The notes: generated from the sequence alone by a model not told the origin. 64,000 bases of DNA from Terana coerulea (GCA_024811115.1 JAKOGH010000002.1:248001-312000); one strand, 5' to 3'. Numbered from the stretch's first letter, positions 1 to 11,603 are shown. A program made the numbers and translations.

Positions 1-1
1 G

Positions 2-259
2 CCAGAGGCGTCGCACTCGAACTCGACCTCGCCTGCATCGTCTGTCTCGCCACCGACGCCGCCCGGCATCGAGGACTACAATGCGAAGATTGTGACGCCC
101 GCGGGTTCCGTGCCGATGGCGATGGAGGCATTGCACGCCGTCGTGCCCAAGCGCGCGCATGCGCACGCCCGCTCGCAGCGGTCGCGCGACGCGCTCCCGC
201 CCGTCATGCGCGCACCCAAATACGACCTCTTCGCCTTCGCCGCGCCAGTGACATGGTAG
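2..259 (+). CDS. 3' end of an unidentified protein gene (partial)
   Basis: The window opens inside a reading frame that runs to a stop at 257-259. About 85 residues are visible. They begin with a Ser/Pro/Thr-rich low-complexity stretch and continue with a better ordered part (PPGIEDYNAKIVTPAG, then KRAHAHARSQRSRDALPP) that ends in FAFAAPVTW. The frame has no internal stop and has typical fungal coding composition, while the other two frames give Arg/Ala-rich nonsense. I do not recognise the family. The 5' part lies outside the window, so start, length and function cannot be judged. Confidence 0.55.
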   Translation, partial: PEASHSNSTSPASSVSPPTPPGIEDYNAKIVTPAGSVPMAMEALHAVVPKRAHAHARSQRSRDALPPVMRAPKYDLFAFAAPVTW

Positions 260-739
260 AACACGCCGCATGTCTATTGCGGCGAGCTCTCACCCGTCTT
301 GTGCGCGCCGGTGGCATGGTAGAGCACCCTGCCTATCTATTGCGGCGAGCTCGGTGGAGGACTCGAAGGTCGCGTCCGCGTCGCTTGGTGCTCTCTTCCC
401 TGCTCGCAGGTTCCCCCGCATCGCTCTCGGTTATTTGCTCTTTGTTCAACTCTCTTTAATCGCTTTCCGGGCTCGTGCTTCATCTTCGCCCTCGCATCGT
501 CAACGCATTGCATCTTCGCCCCCGGCCTGCGCCCACGCGGCCCGCTGCATCGTTCATGGACCACGCCGCACTCTTTATATATACCCCTACCCACACGAAT
601 ACCTCTAGCTTGCGCCGTTAATTACAGGGTTTGGGACTTCGCATTGGTTACACTGGCATCTCCGTCTGCTCATCATCATGTTGTATTATAGTATAGTGCA
701 GAGTAAAACTTGTATAGGCATATTAGGTCATAGGCTATA
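260..739. other. non-coding stretch downstream of the first gene
   Basis: No convincing gene. Two near-identical short segments (about 249-295 and 307-353, sharing CTATTGCGGCGAGCTC) form a 58-bp tandem duplication starting at the stop codon of the upstream gene. The rest is AT-richer sequence that probably holds the 3' UTR and spacer. Confidence 0.5.
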
Positions 740-1790
740 GGAACACAAGAAATGACAAAGAATATTATAATATCAAACATCGAGCACCTGTGTGATATCT
801 CTGAATGAGCTTGATCTACATGTGTCGTGTCTCGCTTCGCAAGCGAAGTTCGACTTGCTCCGTTCAATCATTACACTTGAACTTGTAGCACTACATCTCG
901 CAGCTTGCGCTTCGACGTCTCTCATCTCCGGACCATTTCGTGTGTACGTACAGGACCTGAGTATCCCCACCCGCTCACCAGCACTGGCACGCCGATGTCA
1001 CAACGGTTTATACATGCGCATACACCCACAGTCGCGCCCGACCCTGCGCTAACATCGGTCCTCCTGCGCACTGTAGCCCTTGCAGCCACGTCGCCGACAC
1101 AAGAAATGACGAAGAACATGACAATACCAACTCCCGAGCAGTTGTGTGAAGTGTCTGAACTAAGTGAAACTCCTAAGCTTGTTTTATGCCGCGACGAGCG
1201 GGCGGAGTTAGACTTGCGCGATTCTCAGCTCGGACTTGTACTTCAACTTGCACCACCGGTACCACGATATACGAAGGAACGCGAGCATCTCTTCCGACTA
1301 TTTTAGAGGCTGTCCTAGAGCCTAGTCGCCGCTCCGCTCTTGACTCGCTGTACACACTTCCACTCCTCTCATTTACGCCAAATTTACGAACCATGTTCTG
1401 CGTACGTACAGGACCTGCGTATCCCCACGAGCTCACCAGCATATCCGTGTCATAACGGTTTATCTGTACGCATACACCCACAGTCCCGCCTGACAAGTCT
1501 CTGAGCTTTGTTCTATGTCGCAGCGAGCGAGTGAAGCTGGACTTGCGCAATTCTCTTGGACTTGGACTTGCACCACCACCACATCGCTGCTCCGCTCATG
1601 AGTCGCTGTACACGCTTCCACTTCTCTCATTCACGAACCATGGCTTGCGTACGTACAGGACCTGCGTATCCCCACCAGCTCGCCAGCACGTCCACGCCCA
1701 CAACGGTTTGTCCGTGCGCATACACCCACAGTTTCGCCCGACCCTGCGCTAACAGCGGTCCTCCGGCGCACTGTAACTCTCGCCGCCACG
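740..1790. repeat. degenerate three-copy tandem repeat, unit about 290-400 bp
   Basis: Three diverged copies of one unit lie head to tail. Copy 1 (about 740-1097) and copy 2 (about 1098-1498) both open with ACACAAGAAATGAC and then a related block containing CTGTGTGA or TTGTGTGA. Copy 3 (about 1499-1790) lacks that opening. All three share the landmark GTACGTACAGGACCTG (about 944, 1399 and 1649), followed by TATCCCCACC, ACAACGGTTTAT or similar, and GCATACACCCACAGT. Copies 2 and 3 also share GTCGCTGTACAC-type sequence upstream of the landmark. No long frame is conserved between the copies, so this is a DNA repeat and not a repeated protein domain. Confidence 0.75.
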
Positions 1791-4700
1791 TCCTCTCGTC
1801 GCCGCCCTGCGTGCAATGCATCCGCCTCCCGCCGGGGCGTTAGAAAGCCTGCTCGCGCGCGCATACGTACCCGCCTCGTGTCCGCGCATGGGAAAAATAC
1901 GGACAGCAAACTTCGAAGCGACCTGGATTCTCGAGGCCCTTTGCAAGCCCCACGGACACGCACACGCATCAAACTGCCCGGAGTCCATGGGCCCGCTGGT
2001 TCGACCAGGTTCTACCGTGCAGCTCTCACGTCTGCGTACAGAAGCTCTGCGTCGATGCCGCGATACTGTAGTATTGAATGCCCGTCACTCGCTTGCAATA
2101 ACGGCGTCGAACTCTACGACATGAATTCTGCAGTCGTATACAGGATCGGAGGACGCTCATGCATCATGACTTCTGAAGGAACCCTGGATGGAGAGTTGTC
2201 TGGCAGACTGATACGAAGTAACTTGGACAGAAGACACCGGGATGCTGTGCGCTGGTACGGTGTTTGCAGTCTATAGCAGAAGACCTAAGGTTCAAGAATA
2301 CGTCGAAAACCCCTGGCAGACCCTTTACTCGTACCATTCCACGGCTTGCTATATTGCTACCAGCGCCTGGCCGGCCACGGAGATGACAGCCTGCCCATTC
2401 TCGCAGCGTCCTCGTAGCTGTTCGCACAGGGGCGTATCAGACACCCGATGCGGAAGCCCTGGGAGAGTGGGGAGATGTCGTGTCGCCCGGGAGCTTGTGC
2501 GGGCCACGTGCCTTCCCCAGGAAGCCTCTGATCTGCAGCGTTGTGCGCCGCACGCTGGCAGAGGGTGGCCTTCGGCCGAGGCACAGGGCTGATACGGCCA
2601 CCACGACGGCGGGGGTGCGACGTGGGAGGTGTCTGTCGCCTCGGGCACCCACCGGTTGTGAGCCAGCTCAAGCGTGCTCAAGCTCGAAGCTGCGAGCCTG
2701 AGTTTGTAGGAAAGGTGCGCATAGGGTCTCTGTGCAGACGCGCTCTCTAACCGCGGACATGTAGGGAATTCCTAGGGCGTACTAGGGTCCTCACAAGGGC
2801 ACTTATCGTCACGCTCCGCATCAGCCGTTCTGTTTGTCCGATATGACGGTGCGTAATACATAAGCTTGTCAAATATTTAGATCGCAGTGATGTGCAATGA
2901 AAGACAATGTGATGTACGGACGAAGTAACGCCTCGTGGCTTTAGGTTGCCTCTACATTTCCGGTCAAGACAGATATATCATTTCGTAGCCGGACATGGGC
3001 GATTATTATTTGCGGCGAACAATGGGGTCGCAAGCGGCGCTGGGCGGAACATACGAGGAACACCGCGTCTGGACGCCGCCTCAACCGCGCGAGGTCCGCC
3101 AGCAGACCCGAGGCCGCTAGGCGAGGCGGAGCGACGAGGGCTGCACGCGGCGCGTCCCAACGCGTCTGGTGCGCGTCTTTCGCGCGTGCTCACGCTTTCG
3201 CCATCCTTACCAAGGTGCCACTGGCCCACGCCCCCGCCCTCCCGCCGGCCCGAGTCGCGCTCGGCTTCTCCAGGTTTCGCTTTGCAGCCTCCCGTCTGGG
3301 GTCGCCGGACACTGCACCCACGCGGCCGTCCCACGACCCATCATCAGGCCCAGGTGCCTCGCCACCCGCGGATTCGGCGCCGCTACCTCCGTCCCAGACA
3401 GTGAGTGCAGACAGGTGCGATCACGCGCCGATTATCTTAATTGAGTGCACAGCCCCGGCCTCGAGGATCCTCGTGCCGGTCAATGCATGCGCGCGGCGTG
3501 CGTGCGGCGGCGTGCCCGCTTGTATTCGCATCGGTGCCTCGTCGGGCGTATTGCAGCCTATCGTCGTAACTCCCCCCTCAGGCGGGGATGGGCCAAGTAC
3601 AATGCGCCAGCCTGTGCGCCGCGCGACCGCAGCCCGCTTGGCTCCACAGAGAATGCAGCGGCGGTGCGTGCACCTCCCGAGCCGTGTATGCTGAAAACTG
3701 ACTTACAATTGATTGTGCAGAACGGGAACAAGGCTGGACAAGGCCTGTGGCGTGTTTGGTATGGCTTCAAGCACGGTCCTAGCACCTAGCCCATATCCGT
3801 CACTCCATTATCTGTGCGCACCAAAGCTTCGTTGTGCGCTGGCACTCTGTCGCAAGGCTTCGATCTTTCTCGGTCAGAATGCCGTGACGAAACCCCTCGG
3901 AGTGTGGGAGGCGCATCTCGTTGTTGCATCAGCCTGCGCGACGTGGACCATTAGAGACCATATACGGCAGGATAACGTATCTCAACGGTGGGCCGCTGCT
4001 ATAATCACCGCCGAGTGGGTTGGGAGACCGTGATGACTGGATGAGCAGTACCGTGGGATATATTGCCGAAAGGGCACACATATGGACCTACAGCTCGGCG
4101 GAGCGCTTCCCGTGTGACAGTGCCACTGGGTGCTGGAGTGGCGGCGGACGGGCATCCGTCGAGCAGTCACCGGGGCGTTGGCAATACTACCAGGTTACCG
4201 CAGTGCCACTCACGCATACTTTAGTTGCCTGGCAGCGCACCCCGGGCTATTGACTTTTCTACTTGCCAATCGCACACTTGCCCGAGGGCTGTGCCCGCCA
4301 CCTCGCCGCCGTCTTCGCCACCTTGTTACTTCACAACAAAGAAGCTTTGTAGCCTCGAGGTGAGTAATGCATGTTCCACCAGGACGCTTTGACGACCTTG
4401 ACAGTCGTTCGTTATCCTATAGATACGGTGCATATTGCCATCAAACGTGGCTGACTGCAGGCAGTGATAAATTGACGGGATCCAGTCGCTGGGTCCCGCT
4501 CTACCCCTCTGTCAGGTGCGAGGGGCAGCCAACGTACCGCAGTTTAGCGTGGTACGTTTGACTGGCCATCAGCGTTCCAAGCGGTCCTCGACGCTGACAT
4601 GTTGCGAGAAGGGCAGGAACCACCTCAGTGCTGGTCAAAGCCGTGATGGTGCAACCGCCTCGAGGCCAATCCTTATGGGCGGAATACCGCAGGTACGCAG

Positions 4701-5480
4701 AACTGATAGGCTAACATGGTTTAAGCTCTGCGCTAGACAGTGTTCAAACGACCACCGGACGATCGTGCCGCCTTCTCGTGTTTAGGAGCGAGGCCGGACA
4801 TCGCAGCTTCTGGTGCTGCAGTCAAGTGCCCGTTGCCTTCGATAGGCCAAGTGCACTTATATGGCGACTTCGTGCATGTTAGTACCTCTCTTCCCCAAGA
4901 CGTCCGCCGCCTCCCCCTCTTCTTGAATCCTGTATTATCTAGGCGGCATCTGCAGACATGCAGCATCCTTATAACGGCCCTTTCCCACCACCAAGCTCAA
5001 GGTTAATGAGACATTAGCATGCCAGGCGACTCAATATCATGCCCACGTCTCGTGTTCATGCCGCTCTCCCTCAATATGCTTGGGCGCATTCTCCAGGGCG
5101 AATCCTCGATCGTCCGTTAGGCTGTCTATCTCAACGATCTTCTACCTCTGGGAATTTTCCTGCTAGATTCACTCAGTGATCCATATCCTGGTGCTTCTCA
5201 TTATCTGTAGCTCCTTCTCTCCAACACCCTAAATCTGTTTTCTGCCCTAGAATAAAATTGATTAGTGAAGCTAGACGTCGTTGGAGAGCTATATCCTTGC
5301 TCCAAAATGTGTCGCGAGCCGGGATTGAAATGGCGACGGATGAGCAAGCACTTAGCGCTGGCGCAGAGCCTGCGCGAAACGTCTGCCGACGGCCTGCGAA
5401 CCCTGCGTCCTGCGCCGATGATATCCTCATGGCGTGCTCATCTTTAGCACATGTGCAGCGTCCGCGGGCCAGAATGACCT
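1791..5480. other. long stretch without recognisable genes
   Basis: Both strands give only short or compositionally random frames. I found no splice-joined protein, tRNA, transposase or reverse-transcriptase motif. Stop-free frames at about 2300-2700 and 2950-3700 occur on both strands at once and are products of high GC. The region could hold old transposon remains or regulatory DNA, but nothing specific can be supported. Confidence 0.5.
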
Positions 5481-5483
5481 GTA

Positions 5484-5495
5484 GCTCGTCAGGGG
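5484..5495 (+). promoter_or_regulatory. possible TATA box of the TauD-type dioxygenase gene
   Basis: The motif GTATATAGCC sits about 110 bp upstream of the first well-contexted ATG (ACCGCCATGG at 5592-5601). It is the only good TATA match in the 200 bp before the gene, at a spacing usual for fungi. Inferred from sequence only. Confidence 0.4.
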
Positions 5496-5597
5496 CGTAT
5501 ATAGCCTACGGACACTGAACGTTGAACTCTGCGCCTTCGCAGATCCCCTGCTCACCGCTTCCCCGCCCCTGCCTGCCCAACAACCCCCGCAACCGCC

Positions 5598-6970
5598 ATG
5601 GTCCTTGCGCCGACCCCCACTACCCTTCACTCGCGACGTTCGGGCCTGCGGACGAGACGGCGCACATCGGGACGACCTTCGCGGACGACAGCGTGCAACT
5701 CTCGACCTGGCTCGCCGCAGACAACGCGGACGAGCTGCTCCGCGACCTCGCGCGGCTCGTCTCGTACCGCGGCGTCGTATTCTTCAAGCACCAGGACCTG
5801 AGTATCGCGCAGCAGAAGCATCTCGCGCTACGTCTGGGAGAGCTGACCGGCCGTCCCGCGTCCTCTGGGCTGCACGTCCATCCGATCTCGGAGAGCACGC
5901 CGGAGCTGGGTGCGGACACGTCTGTGATTGACTCGATGAAGTACGTCTCAACACAGATGCTTGGCGTGGAAAAGCTCACAGGAGATTGCAGAGGCATCGC
6001 TCGCGCAGGCTATGCGCCTAACGTCCGTGCCAGCCACGGTTGGCACGCTGATATCACTTTCGAGCCCGTCCCTAGCGACTATGCTGTATGCATGCGCACA
6101 TTCTGCCCAATGATATACCTTTCTTAACACTACCTTCCGGATCAGATCCTTAAAATGCATACGCTGCCGAAGGTTGGAGGGGATACGCTTTGGGCGAGGT
6201 GAGTCCTGGTTCTACGGTATGCTGAGGGCTTGTCTGAGCAAGATGTAGCGGCTATGAAGCGTACGACCGACTGTCCCCGGCTCTTCAACGATTCCTTGAA
6301 GGTTTGACGGCGGAGCACGATGGAAACTTCTTCCATGAGGTGAGTGCCCAGCGGCGAGCTCACTATATTCGTCTGCTTAGGCTCAGAGCGCATTATAGAC
6401 GGCCAGGAAGCTCAAAGTCCCCATTCAGCAAATCCGTGGTAGCCCGGAAAATGCTGGAGACGATCTTCGTGCGACACAGTACGTTCCGCTAGACTTTTTG
6501 ACCTTCTCAGTCACTTACCGTCGCGTAGTCCTGTCATCCGAACCCACCCTGTCACTGGCTACAAGTCTCTATTCGTCAACAGGGGGTGCGTCGCTCTCTC
6601 TGCTATAGGCTGCCAGCCATGAGACTGACCTGCTGCACAGGTTCACCAAGCGTATCGTGGAGCTACACCCCGAAGAGTCGGCGACACTCCTCGACTACCT
6701 CTTCCGCCACATCTCCGAGAACCACGACATGCAGGTACGCTACAAGTGGGGCGTTAACGATCTCGCCATCTGGGACAACCGGGTCACGTACCACACTGCT
6801 ACGTACGTATCCTCACCTTATATTGGTTTTTTTGTATGCTCACTCATAGTGTGAACAGGAATGACTACGCTGACCACCGTCAGGGCAACCGTGTCGTCGG
6901 CATTGGCGAGAGGCCATACTTCGATCCCGCCTCGCGGTCACGACGAGACGACCTCAAGCTCGGGTTTTGA
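5598..6970 (+). CDS. TauD/TfdA-type alpha-ketoglutarate-dependent dioxygenase
   Basis: A non-heme Fe(II)/2-oxoglutarate dioxygenase of the taurine/sulfonate type, which in fungi (JLP1 group) releases sulfite from sulfonates as a sulfur source. Exons join across GT-AG introns at 5941-5991 and 6086-6145, then near 6194, 6340, 6480, 6585 and 6805. The product contains PHYPSLATFGPADETAHIG, the iron-binding H-x-D in GWHADITF, PKVGGDTLWA, a distal His in TYHTATNDYADH and the 2-oxoglutarate-binding Arg in NRVVGIGERPYFDP, and ends at 6968-6970. The 5' end is unsettled. The family frame has no in-frame ATG, while the ATG at 5598 with perfect context is one base out of phase, so either one base is missing near 5611 or a further upstream exon exists. 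The exact substrate is not shown. Confidence 0.88.
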
Positions 6971-7494
6971 ACTTCTTAGGATCATGGAGCGGTCACAAAA
7001 GGAGAATGTTGTACAGTATTGGATACATTTGTACAGTAAGCACCAAACTCTGGATTCAACTCTTCGATTCTCTGTTCTTGTTTTGCTCTTGTAGGATAAA
7101 CAATTTAGTCACCGCACTTGAGCTTGAGCTCCAGCATTCTGTAAATTGCAAGCAGGTGCACCCCCTTTCCAGAAACTATGGCGTCTACTCTGCGGCAGCA
7201 ACGAAATTCCAGGATCTTCCAGTCGTGCTCTTCGTCATGCCCAACCGAAAAGAAAATGATGCAGTAGTTTCGGCCCATATGTACATCCAAAGGCATGATC
7301 GGGGCCTCGGCACGAAACCCGGCAGCAATCGTTTCACGGTCGACTCAAACACAGGGTGGTGAGTCTAAGCTGATGTGGGAGGTTGAGATAGCGACTGTGC
7401 ATGTACCTGCTGCGCCAGGCATTGATAAGCCCCACAGTGCCACGTATCGCCGCCAGGTGTGACTCGCATTCGAAAGTGCAACTTGCCGGAAGCA

Positions 7495-8757
7495 ATGAAG
7501 GTCCCCTTCAGCAAGGCGGCGTCGCTGGTCAAGGTCTCTTCTGATACTCAGTCGCTGCTGCTCGAGCACGAGAACTACACGGATTTCAAATGTGATCCTG
7601 AGTCCCTTAACGCCAGCGGCAGTGCTAGAGACAATCGTTCCAGAGTTACTCACGTACGGCGAGTATCCGGTTCAACTAGCTCGGATGCCGTTGTCTAACT
7701 GATTCTCCTGAACCCTAGGGGACATACCGAAGGCTGTTAAGACTGCGGAGCATGCCCTCACCACTGCCGACCCAGTTGAGCACTACATGCTCGACACACC
7801 AGTAAGCGCTTTCTGGATTGACGATGAGATTGCGCGTGCTCAATTTATATTGACAGGATAAACGTGCCAAGCTCGTTAAAATCCAGAAGCGTTGCGAGTA
7901 TCACCTTCTGTGGTTCTGGATCACGTATCACAAGACCGGTTGGACCATACACCATGGCGACTCAGTCATTATGCGGTACGATTTCTGCCAGCTCGTGGCA
8001 CCAATCTACGTGTATGAACGATTTGTACTCTAGAGCCAGGGCTGCAAACGATCCGAATAACCGTCCGCGGCCTCTGGACAAGGTTGTTGACTCGCTGTAC
8101 GCCAGGGGCATGGACCTCGTGGGTCAGTTCTACACTAAAGAACAGAAAAAGGTGGGTAGTCATGCACGTCGATGTCTTCACGTCCGCTAAGTGCCGATGC
8201 AAAGCGATCCAAAGAATTTGTAGACGCGACGCTGCAGGGGGTGAAGGAGACGATTGGCGACAGACTGAAGGACATGCTAGGGGTCCACAGCCTCATTACT
8301 GCCCCCTGCATGTCAGGGCCGTGGCTACGCTTCGACTCTCGTACGGAAGGTCACGGACCTGGTCAGTCTCCCCACATATCTTGATCGTAATCAGTGTTTC
8401 TGACAAACCCTTTGAACGGTGGGCCTGTATACAGGCAGACGAGCAAGGCCGCGCTACCTGGCTTGGCTCTAGCAACTTCGCCAACGCCCCGTTCTACGAA
8501 GCCCTGGGCTTCCGCACGGTCTGCAAAGTCGAGGTCGGTCGCAATAACCCGACGTGGACGGAGGCACCCGTGTACGCCGACATTGTAAGTGCTCGATGAG
8601 TCGCCAAGTACAGGTGCTCACGCGCTGAAATACACAGATGGTCCGCGAGCCGAACGCTAGCAAGGATGTTGAGAAGGCGGGCGAGATTCCGGAGTTCCTG
8701 CATGCCGAGCCTGCCGCACTCTTCCTCTACCCTCTGTTCACTCAAATGCGGGTGTAG
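7495..8757 (+). CDS. GNAT-family N-acetyltransferase, copy 1 (frameshifted)
   Basis: Predicted acyl-CoA N-acetyltransferase. After splicing, the C-terminal half shows the acetyl-CoA-binding loop QGRGYASTLV followed by GRATWLGSSNFANAPFYEALGF, the usual last strands of the GNAT fold. The N-terminal half carries TIHHGDSVIMR. Introns include 7659-7718 (GC-AG), 7802-7856, one ending just before the GGCTGCAAACG exon near 8045, and one near 8151. The gene is a paralogue of the one at 13499-14766, and that alignment exposes two frame breaks. One lies between the start and about 7600. The other is at the C5 run 8302-8306, where four C would restore the frame. Either base-calling errors or decay could explain them. 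The substrate is unknown. Confidence 0.7.
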
Positions 8758-9380
8758 ATGTATGACGGTGATCATGGTCGCCCATATTAGACCAGAGGTA
8801 GGCATTGCTATCAGGATGGATGCATTTCACTTGGCAGGAGAACTCTACTACGTATTCCCTCGGGAGCCGTACACCCTATTCAATATTTAACGCGCACTCT
8901 CGTATCTCGACACATATCATACGCTCCCTACCCGACTACAACCCAATGCAAGAATGGTGGGAAGGTAAGTAGGTACTCAAACACTCTTGTCTCATATGAT
9001 TGGTGAGTACAGTGGTCACGAATTAGTGTTCCAATTTACCTCTGGTCTTAGCTTTCCTTTGCAGCACACATGCGACTGGCTAGCGCAATGATTCCATATC
9101 CACCAACGTAGCTGGCGGTGTGACCGCTTCCGTAAATGCGTGCGAGTTGGCGTGTGCTGCCCCGAAGGTCCCTGTGGGACGCGGCGCCGGTACATAAGGC
9201 TAACTGGGATCAGGCCACCAATTCCACGGTTGGCGAGATGGGCACTGGTGACGTCGACGTCCAGACGCCGCTGTTTCACGATCGTTTTGTGCGGTTGTGC
9301 ATGACTCGTTTTGAGAGTGCGAGTCCTGACGAGAATAATGACGTTCGGCTTCAGCACGGCGAGACAGCGTTCCACGTACT
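8758..9380. other. intergenic stretch, no gene seen
   Basis: AT-richer spacer after the first GNAT gene. Frames on both strands near 9016-9375 overlap each other and show no recognisable family or splice-joined continuation. Confidence 0.5.
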
Positions 9381-9420
9381 ATGTACCTCGCGTATCTCGG
9401 CGGCCCGCGTCCGCTCGCGT

Positions 9421-9832
9421 AGCTGTATCTCGAGGCGGGGCTGCTGCACCTTGAGGGGTCCGCCGCTTCCCTTCCATCTTCGTCCTACTCTGGCCCCTCG
9501 TACCTCCGCCCCTCAACCCTCAGTACATACGACACACAGGGCCACAGTTACATGAGCTCGGGTGGAAATGGCGGCGGCGGGCGGGAGGCCTGGCGTGGGC
9601 GCACGATCACGCTCACGCGCGCCGACTGTTCGCGCTCGCACCGGAGCTCGACGGCACGCTCGACGTAGGACCGTTCCTGCCAACCTCCGCACCCGCGCAC
9701 GAGCAGGAGAGCCCCGACTCGTCTACCCTCTCGAATGATGCGCGCACACCTCCGGCGGGTGCGTCTCGGCAGACAGGGCAGGACGAGAAACAGATACGGG
9801 GGCACAGACGAAGGAGGCGCAAGGGGCGCTGA
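9421..9832 (+). pseudogene. possible 3' fragment of an unidentified gene
   Basis: A Ser/Gly-rich stretch with protein-like character (LEAGLLHLEGSAASLPSSSS, then YLRPSTLSTYDTQGHSY) is followed, one frame over, by RRLFALAPELDGTLDVGPFL and a basic tail HRRRRKGR ending at 9830-9832. The composition resembles the cytoplasmic tail of a fungal membrane or adhesion protein, but no family is recognised. The frame change lies near the GGCGGCGGCGGGCGGGAGG tract at about 9570. No start or upstream exons were found, so this may be a gene remnant or a gene with an undetected 5' part. Confidence 0.3.
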
Positions 9833-10197
9833 AGAAGGAGGTCCTCGCGGGCTCGCGCACGCAAAAGCGAGGGCAACGCAGATGATAATACGTGGTATCG
9901 ATGTACCCGCCGGGTTTGGTCGGCACGGGCACGGCGGCGCTGCTTGTAGTGGGCTTTTGAGTTTTCAAATTGGCGCAAGGAGCAGGGGACATATGTGAGT
10001 TGGGATGGGTCTGGTTCGAATTTGGATGTATATGCAGCTTGGTGAGTGATGGGCTGTATTATTACCGATGGATTACGCTCACAGTTTTGAGGGAACTGAT
10101 ACGTTTGAAGCTGACGCACATGTCTGAAAGTTTCATCGATTCTGAACTGTCACTCCTTCACCCTTACGCTTCCCTGCTTGCTTCGATTCGGGCATCC

Positions 10198-11546
10198 TCA
10201 CTCGCCTGCATGCGGGGTTGTGCTTTGCCTCTTCACCAGTGCGGCAACACGAGCGACCTCTTGTTCGTATGCCTGTCCGCCATCGGCGAGTATCCACCGA
10301 AGGAAGTCTTCCTTCTCCTCATCCGACTCGCATAGCCAGCGGTCGAAAATTTGCGAACGAGTGAGAGATATAGCAGTGTCGTTCACGACGAAGTCAGACT
10401 GCGCAGCCAGGATGTCTTCCATTCCAATCTGTCTTCTTTTCCCTACCCAACGAATGCGCAACTTGGCCTCGGGAGAAACTGCCGGGCGGAATGTCCCCCT
10501 GCGGGACATTGTCCACTAGCCACCTGAAAATATGAGCGTATCTGTCGCTCAAACAGAACAAACACTCGTGAACTTGTTCGGATTCCCACAGAATGCTGTT
10601 GATGTCCTGCAAGTCGAAGATTCTGGCGAGCTCCTCCGGGGACGCTATGTCACCGTTCACGATACGTAATTCGATGTGAGGCGCACTGGTAGAGTGATGC
10701 TTGGGGATGTGGATCCTGGCCTGGAACTCCAACTCAGGTATTGTTTGGTCCATTCCGTTCAGAATTACGGATATGCCGCCTGAAGCAATAGTTTAGCTCT
10801 GAAGCATCAAACGTGGTACAGGGCATACCAGATGGATCACGCATGACAGACGTGCTGGCATTGCCATACCGAGCGAGCCTGGTGATAAATGGAGGGAGAT
10901 AGCCATTGAAGATGCCGGGATGGTCCGTGCGCAGGATCATGGAGGCGGCCATACAAAATGCAAGGCTTGCATCCACTGCAGGATCACCGCATTTGCTAAC
11001 CATTAAATACCACCACTCATGCACACGGGCCGGTAACCTCGAGAACGACGCTGGTGTGATCTCATCGTCGAACGTGAGACCCTCGCAGCGCACGACGGAT
11101 ATATTGGGGATACTGTAGATGGATCGGAGGAGGTCATTGACGTGGCGGAAGTGTAGGTCACGAATATGCAAGCGTTTGATGTGAAAAAGACGCCAAGGTA
11201 GAGTTCGAGGAAGCGATACAGATAGCGAGCATGGTGCGCGCATGCGAGGTCCTGGAGGAGCAGAATGCTCATCTCTCCTTCCGACGACTAGGGTCCCCTG
11301 GACCTTTGTATTGCGCCTAAAAATTTGCGAGATAAAATGCTGCCACCAAGGTTCCCATAGGGTGTTCCAGTGAAGCTGCCAGACACGCACACAGTCCTCT
11401 ATGGGTGGGAGATTGCGGATGGGATGCAGGCTCCAAACCAGCACTGCCTTGCGTGCTCGTTCAAAACTAATTCTGAAAGAACGTGAACACTGAATGTGCC
11501 ATGCCACATATTGAGTTCCCGCTGATGGCTCGCAGCCACATTTCAA
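10198..11546 (-). CDS. F-box/LRR-like protein fragment, 5' truncated
   Basis: About 440 residues on the minus strand resemble the leucine-rich region of agaricomycete F-box proteins (RLHIRDLHFRHVNDLLRSIY, then ISVVRCEGLTFDD). A good GT-AG intron (about 10780-10830) joins DPSG to GISVILNGMDQTIPE. At the C5 run 10495-10499, losing one base joins WLVDNVPQG to FRPAVSPEAKLRIRWVG, and the frame then ends at 10198. The frame opens at a TTG with no in-frame ATG, and the F-box helix expected at the N-terminus is absent. The sequence just upstream belongs to a repeat cluster with a transposon insertion starting 50 bp away. The gene has probably lost its 5' end, though undetected upstream exons are possible. 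Confidence 0.5.
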
Positions 11547-11595
11547 GCGCCGATGTATTTGAAACCCAATTTTAACCTAAACACTTTGAAGAGCA

Positions 11596-11603
11596 CGCGT
11601 GAC
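11596..11603 (+). repeat. left 8-bp target-site duplication (CGCGTGAC)
   Basis: The 8 bases CGCGTGAC immediately precede the left inverted terminus TAGTGTTGCCG and are repeated exactly at 12385-12392 after the right terminus. An 8-bp duplication is the hallmark of hAT superfamily insertion. Confidence 0.85.

Noticed and set aside
2950..3694. Overlapping stop-free frames on both strands (about 110-160 codons)
   Set aside because: Both strands are open at once, the composition is Arg/Pro/Ala-rich as expected from high GC, and there is no family-like motif or splice continuation.
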